NCBI GenBank assembly: GCA_017654935.2
Contig: CM065686.1
Span: 27,677,743 to 27,741,742 of the forward strand
DNA from: Phymorhynchus buccinoides
Taxonomy: Eukaryota > Mollusca > Gastropoda > Neogastropoda > Raphitomidae
Reading direction: 5' to 3'
DNA length: 64,000 nt
The notes below the pieces were generated by a model that was given only the letters and a program-made list of their open reading frames with translations, was not told the origin of the DNA and made no database searches. Below, one piece after another: positions 33,594 through 45,407 of the stretch (position 1 is the stretch's first letter; each line of letters begins with the position of its first letter). A program made the position numbers and the translations under genes.

Positions 33594-34458
33594 CCGTTTC
33601 ACTACGAACTGAGTTTACTCTTCCAACTTGGGGCAATTGCCAAATTACCAAAATACCATAGTCTAAAAAAGACTATAAATTTCTTCCCTTGGCACAGATG
33701 CTGTGCGTTTAGCCACCGGAAGTCCCATATGTAGCCACTTCCGTGGAGGCTATTTCAACTCAGAATAAATTTTCCAACTTTTGGGGCGCCATCTTTTTCT
33801 TCCCTCTCTGTTTTTTATTGCTTTAAACTTTGGATTTCTTTGCCATCCCGCCTTTATCTGTGTTCCCATACCCCATTGGGGTGCAGGTTTGGTTGGCTAG
33901 TGTTTTAGAAGTAATATTTGATTTGTTTCTTGTGTATTTGGTGATATATTGATTTTTGAAATTGTGTGAACTGGTCGTTCGGTCGTTGCCCCTGACACTA
34001 GTGACAGCATGTCTTCTGTCGACCCGGTTCTCACGACTAAGTCTGGTGTTTCTTCTGACCCTCTCAATCCCAAACGGGATGAGAAGGGCAAGTTCCTTCC
34101 TGCTAGTTCTTCTTCTAGTCGTTCGTCTAGTCAGAAAGAGGCTAAGCACAGGTCGTCTAGTTCTAAGAAAAGCGGTTCATCCCCCTCTCCTGCGGCTCTT
34201 CCTTCTCCTAGTGTTTCTCAGGAGCAGGTCATTACGGTAGTGGATTCTAGCTCTCTTGTTGACGAGATGATAGCGGGTTTCAAAAGCAAGGGCATGGTTT
34301 TGGTCCCCTCCTCTTCTCTGTCCGCTCTTTTAGTCGAACCAGGGCCCACCTCGAAAATGACTGGACAAACTGAACGATCTACACAGGGACCTCTCACGGA
34401 CGAAGCGGGTTACCCAGTTGACCCTTCTTGCATGGACACTTTCTCTGAGCATTCCCAA
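33594..34458 (+). mobile_element. DIRS-B 5' fragment (left arm)
   Basis: Inverted copy of 17,346-18,209: ITR (33,594-33,775) followed by the first 149 codons of ORF1 (from 34,009, 'MSSVDPVLTTKSG'). It breaks off at CCAA (34,455-34,458), where it is fused to LINE sequence. Everything 3' of this point in DIRS-B is missing from the arm. Confidence 0.9.
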
Positions 34459-34690
34459 CGGATGCCTGAGATGCGTCAGTCTCTTTTCCTGCCTGGCGTA
34501 GGTGGTCCATGTATTGCTGGAGTAAAGAAGAGTACTCAGCACGCAGGTGGAATAGACCTTGATCTTTGTGCTTTCAGGCAATGTGAGGGATGCGTGGCAA
34601 GGGTTGAAAGTTCTGACTGGGGAAACAAAGAGTGCCAAAAGTGCTAACATTATGTCACCAGATGAACAGTACACTTTCTCCAATGAACTG
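34455..34690 (-). pseudogene. Truncated LINE fragment (left arm)
   Basis: Inverted copy of 8,340-8,578. On the minus strand it reads 'TKIKVYSTCVLSTLLYSS' and 'TWTTYARQEKRL' and stops at the deletion junction. By chance it fuses in frame with the DIRS-B ORF1 start, giving a 212-aa chimeric frame (34,009-34,647) which I do not regard as a gene. Confidence 0.65.
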
Positions 34691-37389
34691 TCTTGTTCCT
34701 TCATTCTCTCACCTGTTTGTTGGGAAAATCACCCACGGGGTATCCAGCGGATTTCCAGTTGTATGAAGAGATTGAAGCTACTTCGGTAGGATCTCTCATT
34801 TCTCTCCTGGGAGAATCTCTCTCTAGCCTGACTGACACTGTCTCACATCTCAGGCTTCAGATCGCAGCGCTCCGTAGGGACTCAGTCTTGAATCGGTCTT
34901 CGTGTAGATTGTCCTCAGTGGAGAAAGAGAAGCTCCGTTCTCTCCCTCTCCCTCGGGTGGGACTCTTTGGCAGATCTTTTCTGTATATATCCATTGACTC
35001 AGCGTCTAAGCGGAAAGCGGAGTCAACTCAAGACGCCATGTACAAGGCTGTTGCCAAACGTTTTCGTGCAGAGGCCATGCCCTCTTCTCAGTGCTCAGGT
35101 CACCAGCCTTTGTCCCAGCCTTTTCGCCACCATCAGTCTCAACGCGGTGGCTCTCCAAGGCTCAGGCCTACTCGTCTCGTGGCTCGCTTCCTTTCAGAGG
35201 AAGGTCTTCCTTTCGGGGTGGACGACCTAACAGGTCGTTCAAACCGAAACAGCAGCTTTTTCGGTAGAGCCCGTATCTCCCAAAGTCGATCCAGCCGTTC
35301 AACCTTCCAGCGTGGGAGCTCTGGGCTACTCCTTTCCTGCCTGGCAGGAGTTAGTCGAGAACGGTTGGATACTTCGGGTGGTGCGGGCGGATTTTCGGTT
35401 TCTGTTCCTGCAGGAACCTCCCCTGTCCCAAGATCCCATTTCCTTCCCCGCTCCGGTGGATCCGGAAAGGTTCAGGATTCTTCAAGAAGAAGTCGATTCT
35501 TTGCTCGTCAAAGGAGTGGTAGTTCAAGTCGAAAACCCGGGCCCGGGTTTTTACTCCCGGCTTTTTACTGTCCCAAAAAAGTCGGGAGGGTTTCTCGGCC
35601 AGTGCTAGACTTGTCACCACTCAACAAGTTAATTCGCCCAGTGAAGTTCAAAATGGAAACAGCGTTTTCCATCCGGCAGACTATCCAAGTCAACGATTGG
35701 GCTACCTCAATAGATTTGAGAGACGCCTATTTTCATATTCTCATCCATCCCTCAAGGAGACACTTCCTCCGCTTCGTCTGGAATGGGAAGGTTCTTCAGT
35801 TCACGGCTCTCCCCTTCGGCCTATCCTTGGCCCCATGGATATTCTCCAAAGTGACCAGGCAGTTTGCGGTCATCGCTCGGGAAAGAGGTATACGTCAAAG
35901 TTTACCTCGATGACTGGTTTGAACTCGAGTTAGACAGGTTGTCTCAGTCACACTCAGGAATTGAATTTTCTGGCCACGAAACTCGGCTTCCAGGTGAACG
36001 ACAAAAAGTCAGACCTGACTCCCAAGCAGAGATTCACCTACTTGGGGATGGTCTTCGACACTGTGAGTTTCCAAGTGTCTCCCACTCAGGAGCGTGTTCT
36101 TTCGTTGACTCGGACGTTGAACGCTCTTCTCCTTTCTCAGTCCATAACTCTTCGTCAAGGTCTCAGAGTCTTAGGTCTCATGGAGTCTATGGCAGACCTT
36201 CTCCCTCTGTGGAGGTTGCACAAAAGACCTCTCTAGAGGCAAATTTCCGCCCTTTTCCCGGACATGTCACGACTAGAAGACTCAGTGCCTCTCGGGACTT
36301 GGTTCCTCCAATTCCACACAGTGGTTGGATCCGGAGTGGATTGGCAGTTCTGTGCCAATTCGCCTCCTGTGCGACCAGCTCTTCTTGTTCACGGATGCCT
36401 CTCTTTCGAGCTGGGGAGCCCATCTGGGGGGAAAAGATTTCCGGTCTCTGGTCTCAAGACTTCCAAGGTCTGCACATCAACCTCTTGGAAATGGAGGCAG
36501 TGCGTCTGGCTCTCATCCACTTCGCTCCCCTTCTGGTCGGGAAATGGGTGACTGTGTCGGGAGACAACACGACTTGTCTTTCGCACCTGCGTCGTCAAGG
36601 GGGAACGAGGTCCATCCCGTTGTCTCTAGCAGCAGAGTCTATCCTCTTGTGGGCTCACAAGCAGGATATTGTGATCACTATAGAGTTTGTCCCCGGCAAA
36701 CTAAATGTCATAGTCGATCAGTTGAGCTGGTCGTCCCAGGTCATTCCAACAGAATGGACCATTGCTCACCAGGCCCTCCTGTCTGGAAAGAGTGGGGCAA
36801 GCCGTGGCTGGACCTTTTTGCCACGAGGTACAGTGCTTGGCTGCCACTGTATGTGTCGCCCATTCGGGACAAGGATGCCTTTGCCCGGAATGCCTTCACG
36901 GTCCCTTGGACAAACATGTTTGCGTACGCCTTCCCTCCAACACCCCTGATCCCAAGGGTGTTGGAGAAGTTCTCTCGGGAGTCCCTTCAACTCATTTTGG
37001 TCACTCCCTATTGGCCATCGAGTCCATGGTTGCCAGAGGGCTGCCCCGCTGCATCTGCACCTGTCTCCAAGGACACTCGTGCAGCCAAGGACAAACGTCG
37101 GCCATCCAAATCCAGCGGTCCTCAATCTGACCGCCTGGTTACTATAAGTATGGGCCTGAAGAAACAAGGTTTCTCCATAAGAGCAGTTGAACTCCTCTCT
37201 TCTAGACGCAAGAGCACTAATTCTTTGTACAGTTTACGTTGGCGCATCTGGTTTTTGTTTTGTTAGGGAAAGAAGATAGACCCTCTTCATCCCTCTTCGG
37301 TTCAATTTGTTGAATTTTTGTCACACTTATTTTTTTTATAAAGACCTGACGGCGCAGACACTGGCTGGCTGGCTACAAATAGCTGCTAC
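34691..37389 (+). pseudogene. DIRS-A ORF1/RT/RNase H/recombinase fragment (left arm)
   Basis: Inverted copy of 5,638-8,340, with the same frameshifts: ORF1 tail (34,750-35,280), RT with 'SIDLRDAYFH' (35,580-35,900), 'VYLDDW' (35,890), RNase H 'LFTDASLSSW' (36,390) and 'SGDNTTCL' (36,560), and the post-RNase H region. It ends in the recombinase N-terminus ('LRWRIWFLFC', then 'GWLATN'-like sequence) at the palindrome centre, so the recombinase core is absent. It differs from 5,767-8,340 at only a few scattered bases. Confidence 0.88.
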
Positions 37390-37400
37390 TAATAGCAGCT
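37380..37400. repeat. Palindrome centre
   Basis: A short hairpin 'agctgcta' (37,381-37,388), loop CTAA (37,389-37,392), 'tagcagct' (37,393-37,400). Beyond it the arms pair continuously. In the non-palindromic copy the same place reads TGCTA-CTAA-TAGCA (5,638-5,651), a natural 5-bp inverted repeat. Confidence 0.95.
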
Positions 37401-40088
37401 TTGTAGCCAGCCAGCCAGTGTCTGCGCCGTCAGGTCTTTATAAAAAAAATAAGTGTGACAAAAATTCAACAAATTGAACCGAAGAGGGATGAAGAGGGTC
37501 TATCTTCTTTCCCTAACAAAACAAAAACCAGATGCGCCAACGTAAACTGTACAAAGAATTAGTGCTCTTGCGTCTAGAAGAGAGGAGTTCAACTGCTCTT
37601 ATGGAGAAACCTTGTTTCTTCAGGCCCATACTTATAGTAACCAGGCGGTCAGATTGAGGACCGCTGGATTTGGATGGCCGACGTTTGTCCTTGGCTGCAC
37701 GAGTGTCCTTGGAGACAGGTGCAGATGCAGCGGGGCAGCCCTCTGGCAACCATGGACTCGATGGCCAATAGGGAGTGACCAAAATGAGTTGAAGGGACTC
37801 CCGAGAGAACTTCTCCAACACCCTTGGGATCAGGGGTGTTGGAGGGAAGGCGTACGCAAACATGTTTGTCCAAGGGACCGTGAAGGCATTCCGGGCAAAG
37901 GCATCCTTGTCCCGAATGGGCGACACATACAGTGGCAGCCAAGCACTGTACCTCGTGGCAAAAAGGTCCAGCCACGGCTTGCCCCACTCTTTCCAGACAG
38001 GAGGGCCTGGTGAGCAATGGTCCATTCTGTTGGAATGACCTGGGACGACCAGCTCAACTGATCGACTATGACATTTAGTTTGCCGGGGACAAACTCTATA
38101 GTGATCACAATATCCTGCTTGTGAGCCCACAAGAGGATAGACTCTGCTGCTAGAGACAACGGGATGGACCTCGTTCCCCCTTGACGACGCAGGTGCGAAA
38201 GACAAGTCGTGTTGTCTCCCGACACAGTCACCCATTTCCCGACCAGAAGGGGAGCGAAGTGGATGAGAGCCAGACGCACTGCCTCCATTTCCAAGAGGTT
38301 GATGTGCAGACCTTGGAAGTCTTGAGACCAGAGACCGGAAATCTTTTCCCCCCAGATGGGCTCCCCAGCTCGAAAGAGAGGCATCCGTGAACAAGAAGAG
38401 CTGGTCGCACAGGAGGCGAATTGGCACAGAACTGCCAATCCACTCCGGATCCAACCACTGTGTGGAATTGGAGGAACCAAGTCCCGAGAGGCACTGAGTC
38501 TTCTAGTCGTGACATGTCCGGGAAAAGGGCGGAAATTTGCCTCTAGAGAGGTCTTTTGTGCAACCTCCACAGAGGGAGAAGGTCTGCCATAGACTCCATG
38601 AGACCTAAGACTCTGAGACCTTGACGAAGAGTTATGGACTGAGAAAGGAGAAGAGCGTTCAACGTCCGAGTCAACGAAAGAACACGCTCCTGAGTGGGAG
38701 ACACTTGGAAACTCACAGTGTCGAAGACCATCCCCAAGTAGGTGAATCTCTGCTTGGGAGTCAGGTCTGACTTTTTGTCGTTCACCTGGAAGCCGAGTTT
38801 CGTGGCCAGAAAATTCAATTCCTGAGTGTGACTGAGACAACCTGTCTAACTCGAGTTCAAACCAGTCATCGAGGTAAACTTTGACGTATACCTCTTTCCC
38901 GAGCGATGACCGCAAACTGCCTGGTCACTTTGGAGAATATCCATGGGGCCAAGGATAGGCCGAAGGGGAGAGCCGTGAACTGAAGAACCTTCCCATTCCA
39001 GACGAAGCGGAGGAAGTGTCTCCTTGAGGGATGGATGAGAATATGAAAATAGGCGTCTCTCAAATCTATTGAGGTAGCCCAATCGTTGACTTGGATAGTC
39101 TGCCGGATGGAAAACGCTGTTTCCATTTTGAACTTCACTGGGCGAATTAACTTGTTGAGTGGTGACAAGTCTAGCACTGGCCGAGAAACCCTCCCGACTT
39201 TTTTGGGACAGTAAAAAGCCGGGAGTAAAAACCCGGGCCCGGGTTTTCGACTTGAACTACCACTCCTTTGACGAGCAAAGAATCGACTTCTTCTTGAAGA
39301 ATCCTGAACCTTTCCGGATCCACCGGAGCGGGGAAGGAAATGGGATCTTGGGACAGGGGAGGTTCCTGCAGGAACAGAAACCGAAAATCCGCCCGCACCA
39401 CCCGAAGTATCCAACCGTTCTCGACTAACTCCTGCCAGGCAGGAAAGGAGTAGCCCAGAGCTCCCACGCTGGAAGGTTGAACGGCTGGATCGACTTTGGG
39501 AGATACGGGCTCTACCGAAAAAGCTGCTGTTTCGGTTTGAACGACCTGTTAGGTCGTCCACCCCGAAAGGAAGACCTTCCTCTGAAAGGAAGCGAGCCAC
39601 GAGACGAGTAGGCCTGAGCCTTGGAGAGCCACCGCGTTGAGACTGATGGTGGCGAAAAGGCTGGGACAAAGGCTGGTGACCTGAGCACTGAGAAGAGGGC
39701 ATGGCCTCTGCACGAAAACGTTTGGCAACAGCCTTGTACATGGCGTCTTGAGTTGACTCCGCTTTCCGCTTAGACGCTGAGTCAATGGATATATACAGAA
39801 AAGATCTGCCAAAGAGTCCCACCCGAGGGAGAGGGAGAGAACGGAGCTTCTCTTTCTCCACTGAGGACAATCTACACGAAGACCGATTCAAGACTGAGTC
39901 CCTACGGAGCGCTGCGATCTGAAGCCTGAGATGTGAGACAGTGTCAGTCAGGCTAGAGAGAGATTCTCCCAGGAGAGAAATGAGAGATCCTACCGAAGTA
40001 GCTTCAATCTCTTCATACAACTGGAAATCCGCTGGATACCCCGTGGGTGATTTTCCCAACAAACAGGTGAGAGAATGAAGGAACAAGA
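37390..40088 (-). pseudogene. DIRS-A recombinase/RNase H/RT/ORF1 fragment (right arm)
   Basis: Same content and frameshifts as 5,638-8,340: post-RNase H region and RNase H (37,513-38,454), YLDD near 38,890, RT palm (38,866-39,200), RT N-terminus (39,171-39,467) and ORF1 tail (39,500-40,030). It begins inside the recombinase N-terminus because of the fold-back. Residue differences from the left-hand copy include Lys/Glu in 'LSSVEKEK' and Ser/Gly in 'CSGHQPL'. Confidence 0.88.
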
Positions 40089-40324
40089 CAGTTCATTGGA
40101 GAAAGTGTACTGTTCATCTGGTGACATAATGTTAGCACTTTTGGCACTCTTTGTTTCCCCAGTCAGAACTTTCAACCCTTGCCACGCATCCCTCACATTG
40201 CCTGAAAGCACAAAGATCAAGGTCTATTCCACCTGCGTGCTGAGTACTCTTCTTTACTCCAGCAATACATGGACCACCTACGCCAGGCAGGAAAAGAGAC
40301 TGACGCATCTCAGGCATCCGTTGG
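40089..40324 (+). pseudogene. Truncated LINE fragment (right arm)
   Basis: Matches 8,340-8,578 and ends at the shared TTGG (40,321-40,324), after which the sequence is DIRS-B ORF1. It encodes 'TKIKVYSTCVLSTLLYSS' on the plus strand. Confidence 0.65.
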
Positions 40325-41183
40325 GAATGCTCAGAGAAAGTGTCCATGCAAGAAGGGTCAACTGGGTAACCCGCTTCGTCCGTGAGAGGTCCATGTGTAG
40401 ATCGTTCAGTTTGTCCAGTCATTTTCGAGGTGGGCCCTGGTTCGACTAAAAGAGCGGACAGAGAAGAGGAGGGGACCAAAACCATGCCCTTGCTTTTGAA
40501 ACCCGCTATCATCTCGTCAACAAGAGAGCTAGAATCCACTACCGTAATGACCTGCTCCTGAGAAACTAGGAGAAGGAAGAGCCGCAGGAGAGGGGGATGA
40601 ACCGCTTTTCTTAGAACTAGACGACCTGTGCTTAGCCTCTTTCTGACTAGACGAACGACTAGAAGAAGAACTAGCAGGAAGGAACTTGCCCTTCTCATCC
40701 CGTTTGGGATTGAGAGGGTCAGAAGAAACACCAGACTTAGTCGTGAGAACCGGGTCGACAGAAGACATGCTGTCACTAGTGTCAGGGGCAACGACCGAAC
40801 GACCAGTTCACACAATTTCAAAAATCAATATATCACCAAATACACAAGAAACAAATCAAATATTACTTCTAAAACACTAGCCAACCAAACCTGCACCCCA
40901 ATGGGGTATGGGAACACAGATAAAGGCGGGATGGCAAAGAAATCCAAAGTTTAAAGCAATAAAAAACAGAGAGGGAAGAAAAAGATGGCGCCCCAAAAGT
41001 TGGAAAATTTATTCTGAGTTGAAATAGCCTCCACGGAAGTGGCTACATATGGGACTTCCGGTGGCTAAACGCACAGCATCTGTGCCAAGGGAAGAAATTT
41101 ATAGTCTTTTTTAGACTATGGTATTTTGGTAATTTGGCAATTGCCCCAAGTTGGAAGAGTAAACTCAGTTCGTAGTGAAACGG
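40321..41183 (-). mobile_element. DIRS-B 5' fragment (right arm)
   Basis: Matches 17,346-18,209: the first 149 codons of ORF1 (ATG at 40,766-40,768) and the 5' ITR (41,002-41,183). A 2-bp deletion near 40,566, relative to 17,589, shifts the ORF1 frame, so the two arms differ here. The outer 24 bp of the ITR are at 47,053-47,076. Confidence 0.9.
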
Positions 41184-42849
41184 TGTGACATAAGTGTCCC
41201 GCGCGACCCGCTTTCTTTATTTCTTATCTACACCCCCCCCCCTTTCTCCCCACCCCCCCCCCCCCCCCCCCCAACCCTCTCTCCTTTTCATTTCTCTGTC
41301 CGGCCGCCACGTTAATTGCCACCCACCATCTAAAGAACGCCGAATAAGGCAATTATCTCTTTGAAGCAAGATCTATCTACCCATCACAAGAAAGTGACAA
41401 CCACGGTTATCTCCCTTTGAAGATGGTTTTGCCGTTCCGAACACGAGAAGGATTTTGAATGTCGGCACGTGATAAGGATGTAATAGGCGCGTGATTGTTC
41501 GGTACATTTAGAACAGCAATCTTGTGACGTGTGGACTGTAATACACCAATAGCAGGCTTTCATTGTTTGAAAGTGAAGGCTATAATTGGCGTAGTGAGAA
41601 AAAGTTTTTCACACAAGACGCTGAAACTGACTAGAGCAACACCTCTCCCAGCCAGAATAGCCCACCTAGTAAGTCTTATTGATGACTGGTGATTGAGACT
41701 GGTTGTTTGTTTGACTCTAGTTTTGATCTAGATCCTATGTTCAATGATGAATAAGGAGTAGATAGATATGCTATAGAAAAGAAGTGGTAAACATTCTATT
41801 CTATTTATGTGCACTGATTATTTGTGTGTGTGTGTTTTTGACTTTAACACTTTTGGTACCAGAACCGGAGTTTATGCCTACTAACCCTTTTGTCTATTTT
41901 TAGTAGGAAACCTATGGGCCGCAATCTTGCACTTTATGATACCCTTCCTTTCCAGGTGTTGGATGGAGAGTGATGATGGATTGATCACCTTTTATGTTTT
42001 TCTGATCTCAGTTTGTTAACTGAAATTCAGTTTATTTATTAAATAGTGCTATTGTACAAGGGAAGCCTTCTAGCCGGTTGGGATTCACTAATGCCCTGCC
42101 GACTGAAGCCCCTTGTCTCTAAGCCATAGAGATCTACATCCACCTTCTCCTGTGATTATCAGCAGGGCATCGTGGGCCGGAAGATCATCCCGGACTCCAC
42201 CAAGCACCAAGACGGGATCGCCGCCAAGACGACCCGCACCCAGAATCCGCGAGGAGACCACGCCTGAACCGTGCCATCCCGCGAAGCCGTAATCGGAACG
42301 ACTGGGAGCTACTCTCACCTGACGAGCAAGCCCAGAACTTGAAACAGCTAAGTCCACCTGACTGCGCCAATCATTTGAACTTTCCTACGGACACCGAAGA
42401 TAATTAGTAACCCTTCCGGCATGGGGCGAACCTTATAGAAAGACAAAAGTCTTGTGAATCCTTTCGGATTTCATTGTTTTTTTATCCATATTTTGTTTTG
42501 GCGCCATTGAGCTGCTTTATTATTATTGTTGCATAATCTTATGCAGATTTTGGGAGTAAATAAAATACAAGTGTCAAATAATCCTGAACCCTTTGGTCAG
42601 ACTGATGAGAGTGGGAGTCTTGTAATTTCATGTAAAACCCTACTTCTCTCTGTCTGCCATTTAGAGCAATTCAACCACTTGTATTTCTTACAACCATACG
42701 AGCCAGAACCCGGGCACAAATATAAATTTATTAGATGAAAAGGGGCCGGGAAAGTTGCTCATCTCCCATACCCTAGAGAAGTGGGCTAAAGGCAAATTTT
42801 CTAAAGTCTTCCCTAGGGACTTAGCCTTTTAACCCATTACCTCGTCACA
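41184..42849 (+). repeat. 5' LTR (right arm)
   Basis: 1,666 bp, TGTGACATAAG...CTCGTCACA. It has 'gatggagag' and 'cccttttgtc' at the sites where its own 3' LTR has 'gatggggag' and 'cccatttgtc'. Poly-C tracts lie at 41,232-41,272. Confidence 0.93.
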
Positions 42850-42855
42850 TCTAAT

Positions 42856-42875
42856 TGGGGGCTCGCGTCCGGGAT
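42856..42875 (+). promoter_or_regulatory. Primer binding site, tRNA-Pro-like (right arm)
   Basis: Identical to the left-arm site, 6 bp after the LTR end. Confidence 0.65.
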
Positions 42876-43121
42876 ATTTTTTTTCATAAAGTCTAACAAA
42901 TTTCAATTCAAACGGTAGTTCCTTTTCAAAACTGATCTTGTGTCCACTGGGAAAGTTATTGTGATTTGGTTCACTGTGTTTTGATTTGATTTGTTTGAAT
43001 GCTATTTATGACTTTATTTTGATGTGCATGCTATTTCTGTTTATGCTGAAATAGTTAAGTGTTGTTTGATACATTCAACTCAGCAGCTTTGTTTTTATTT
43101 TGAATAGTTGTATTTACAACC

Positions 43122-45323
43122 ATGGCTGAGATTGTTAAACTTAGGAGGGAACTTAAAGAATGGGGAGAATCTCTAGGAATGTCAGGCCAAGAGTTAGCCA
43201 ATTTTGTCATATCTGAATATGACAAAGAGAAAGCTCGCGAGGTGGCTGAGAAAGACAAACAGAGAGCTCATGAGGCTCAAGAGGCTGATAAAGCTCGCGA
43301 GGACGCTGAGAAAGACAAACAGAGAGCAGAGCAAGAGCAAATCCGTACTCATGAGTTAAGGCAGAGACAACTAGTGCAGGATGCCAAAAATAAAGAACTC
43401 GAACTTGAGGCCACTGAGCGAGAAAAAGCGCGAGACCATGAGCTAGCTATGAAGCAGCTTGAAAACTCAGCAGACTCTGAGACTGCTGCCCCTCAAAATT
43501 TTCCCCCTCCCATTCATACCTCAGCCATGACCTTCACATTGGAGGCATTCAATGAGGCAACCCAGTCTATCGATGCATTCCTCGATAGATTTGAAAGACT
43601 GGCCCAGGAATTTGAGCTTGCTCCGGAAAAGTTCAACCTCAAGCTTGCCCAAAGTCTCAGGGGTGTGGCTTATGAGGTATACAGTAAACTTCCGTCAAGC
43701 CAAATTACCGACTACCCAGCTTTGAAAGAAGCCCTGCTCAACAGATACGAGTTGACAGCGGACGCCTACCGGAAAAAGTTCCGGTCAACCAGAAAAGGTA
43801 GGGGAGAGTCCTATGCCCAATTTTCAGATAGACTGGGGAACTATCTGACAAAATGGGTGTCCCTTTCTGCCAAAACAGAGTCCTATGAGGATCTCCGGGA
43901 ACTGATGGTTGGCGAGCAACTGCGCGAAACCATGTCCCCAGAGTTACGCACCTTTACTGCCGAACAAGGTGCCACAACTCTGGCTGACCTCATCCAGCTA
44001 AGTGATAGGTACACTCTAGCCCATGATGAACCTAGCGCCCCTAAAAGGCCAAAACTGCAGCAAGTAGTTGGGTCCACTGGTTCACAGCAGAGCAGGTTTA
44101 ACCCCAACTCCAACAGTGGGTCAAACAGTTCTACCCATGAACGACAACCACTGGGACAACCCTTATTCTGCTCATACTGCAAGTCGAACACCCACAATCG
44201 GGATGACTGCAGGAAACTTGCTTACAAGCGGCAAAATGTTGCAACTATGCAAGTCGTCTCGACTTCGCAGAATTGCACAAACCCCTCCCCAATCCAGTGT
44301 CCAGGCACACCGTCAGTCGTTGGACAGGCGACTGTCAACAACATCCCTGTTCAGTGTCTCTATGACACTGGACTGTCATGCGACGCCATTGTCTGCGGAT
44401 CCCTAGTCCCCGCGTCAGCATACACGGGAGACTTCATCTCTCTGCAGGGCCCTGATGCTGCAATCCCCCCTTCCACTTTGCCAGTCGCCATAATCAATGT
44501 CGACACCAGATATGTTAAGGGACCCATCAAGGCAGTGCTCATGGACAGTCCTGTCTATGACCTCATACTGGGATCACAGTATGTGTTTTTAGGGCACCCC
44601 TCTCAACCTGCCCTAGTTTCAGCAGGATTCCCTTCTCCCCAATCCACAAACCAACTCCCTCCCTCCTTCCCAAAGAGCAAATCTCCCTCAGCAGGGAAGA
44701 AACCTCTCAACGCGGCAAACCAAATTGCCGCGCGAGCCAATCCAGATTGTCCCAAGTCCCCAAGTCCGCCACAACTTGGAAAATCCTTCCCAAGGAATGT
44801 CCGCCTAACGACCCAAGACCACTCGCCACAGGTACCTCAGGTGAAAGGCAGCACTGTACCCGCAAACACCCACCGAAGGTACTATCGGGACAGGCCGCCG
44901 CACATACAGCCGTCACCTACCCCTCCCTTTCAGCGAGTGGCAGTCGACTTGGTCGGGCCTCTACCTCAACGGAAGAAGAAATTCCGGTACATAGTCACCG
45001 TGGTCGACATATGTACCATGAGGTGCGATGCCGCCCCAATCTCCTCACTTGATGCTAGCCAGATAGCCGCGGCACTCAAAGCCATTTTCGCCCGAATCGG
45101 CCTACCAAACCACATCATCAGCAATGATGAATCCAGGCTAAAGGGGAAACTCAGGCAAGAGGTGTTTGCTATTCTGCAATCAACCTTGGGACAACTCAAC
45201 ACAGGATTGCCGCAACAACCTCAGTCGGAATCCATTCCACTGATTTCCAACCCACCTGCTCCTTTGAACTCTGTGTTGCGACCAGATGTTCCACCATTCC
45301 AGCCGACCCAGTCTCCCCACTAA
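43122..45323 (+). CDS. Gag-protease-partial integrase ORF (right arm)
   Basis: 733 aa, uninterrupted. Domains as in the left-arm copy: coiled coil 33-115, gag capsid-like 135-300, CCHC knuckle C350/C353/H358/C363, protease DTG 415-417, partial integrase with Asp609 and Asp669. The start Met is 272 bp inside the element, after an AT-rich leader. It has one extra Gln in 'PKLQQVVG' and 'SRFNPNSN' in place of 'SSGNPNSN' of the left arm. All observed differences keep the frame, which would fit selection or recent copying. Direct fusion of protease to integrase marks an internal deletion of RT/RNase H. Confidence 0.88.
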   Translation: MAEIVKLRRELKEWGESLGMSGQELANFVISEYDKEKAREVAEKDKQRAHEAQEADKAREDAEKDKQRAEQEQIRTHELRQRQLVQDAKNKELELEATEREKARDHELAMKQLENSADSETAAPQNFPPPIHTSAMTFTLEAFNEATQSIDAFLDRFERLAQEFELAPEKFNLKLAQSLRGVAYEVYSKLPSSQITDYPALKEALLNRYELTADAYRKKFRSTRKGRGESYAQFSDRLGNYLTKWVSLSAKTESYEDLRELMVGEQLRETMSPELRTFTAEQGATTLADLIQLSDRYTLAHDEPSAPKRPKLQQVVGSTGSQQSRFNPNSNSGSNSSTHERQPLGQPLFCSYCKSNTHNRDDCRKLAYKRQNVATMQVVSTSQNCTNPSPIQCPGTPSVVGQATVNNIPVQCLYDTGLSCDAIVCGSLVPASAYTGDFISLQGPDAAIPPSTLPVAIINVDTRYVKGPIKAVLMDSPVYDLILGSQYVFLGHPSQPALVSAGFPSPQSTNQLPPSFPKSKSPSAGKKPLNAANQIAARANPDCPKSPSPPQLGKSFPRNVRLTTQDHSPQVPQVKGSTVPANTHRRYYRDRPPHIQPSPTPPFQRVAVDLVGPLPQRKKKFRYIVTVVDICTMRCDAAPISSLDASQIAAALKAIFARIGLPNHIISNDESRLKGKLRQEVFAILQSTLGQLNTGLPQQPQSESIPLISNPPAPLNSVLRPDVPPFQPTQSPH

Positions 45324-45407
45324 TTTGTCCCTGTCGCCCAAGTCGAAAGTGGAGTCGGCGTTCCACAGGAAGATTCCGGTACCAGAATCTTTTCTTCGGG
45401 GGGCCTC

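Larger units (their letters stand above)
24001..37389 (+). repeat. Left arm of the giant palindrome
   Basis: Every feature pairs with an inverted copy in 37,390-50,990; paired coordinates add up to 74,779 near the centre, 74,787 in the Gypsy region and up to 74,988 beyond the minisatellite. The arms are not identical. Examples: a 2-bp indel in the ORF1 start, an extra CAG codon in one gag ORF, a Glu/Gln difference in gag, and different minisatellite copy number and poly-C length. The left end coincides with the N gap. Confidence 0.97.

Noticed and set aside
34009..34647. 212-aa fusion of the DIRS-B ORF1 start with reverse-strand LINE sequence (and the 229-aa frame at 40,132-40,821)
   Set aside because: Created by the deletion junction; the LINE part is read antisense and the other arm lacks the same frame.
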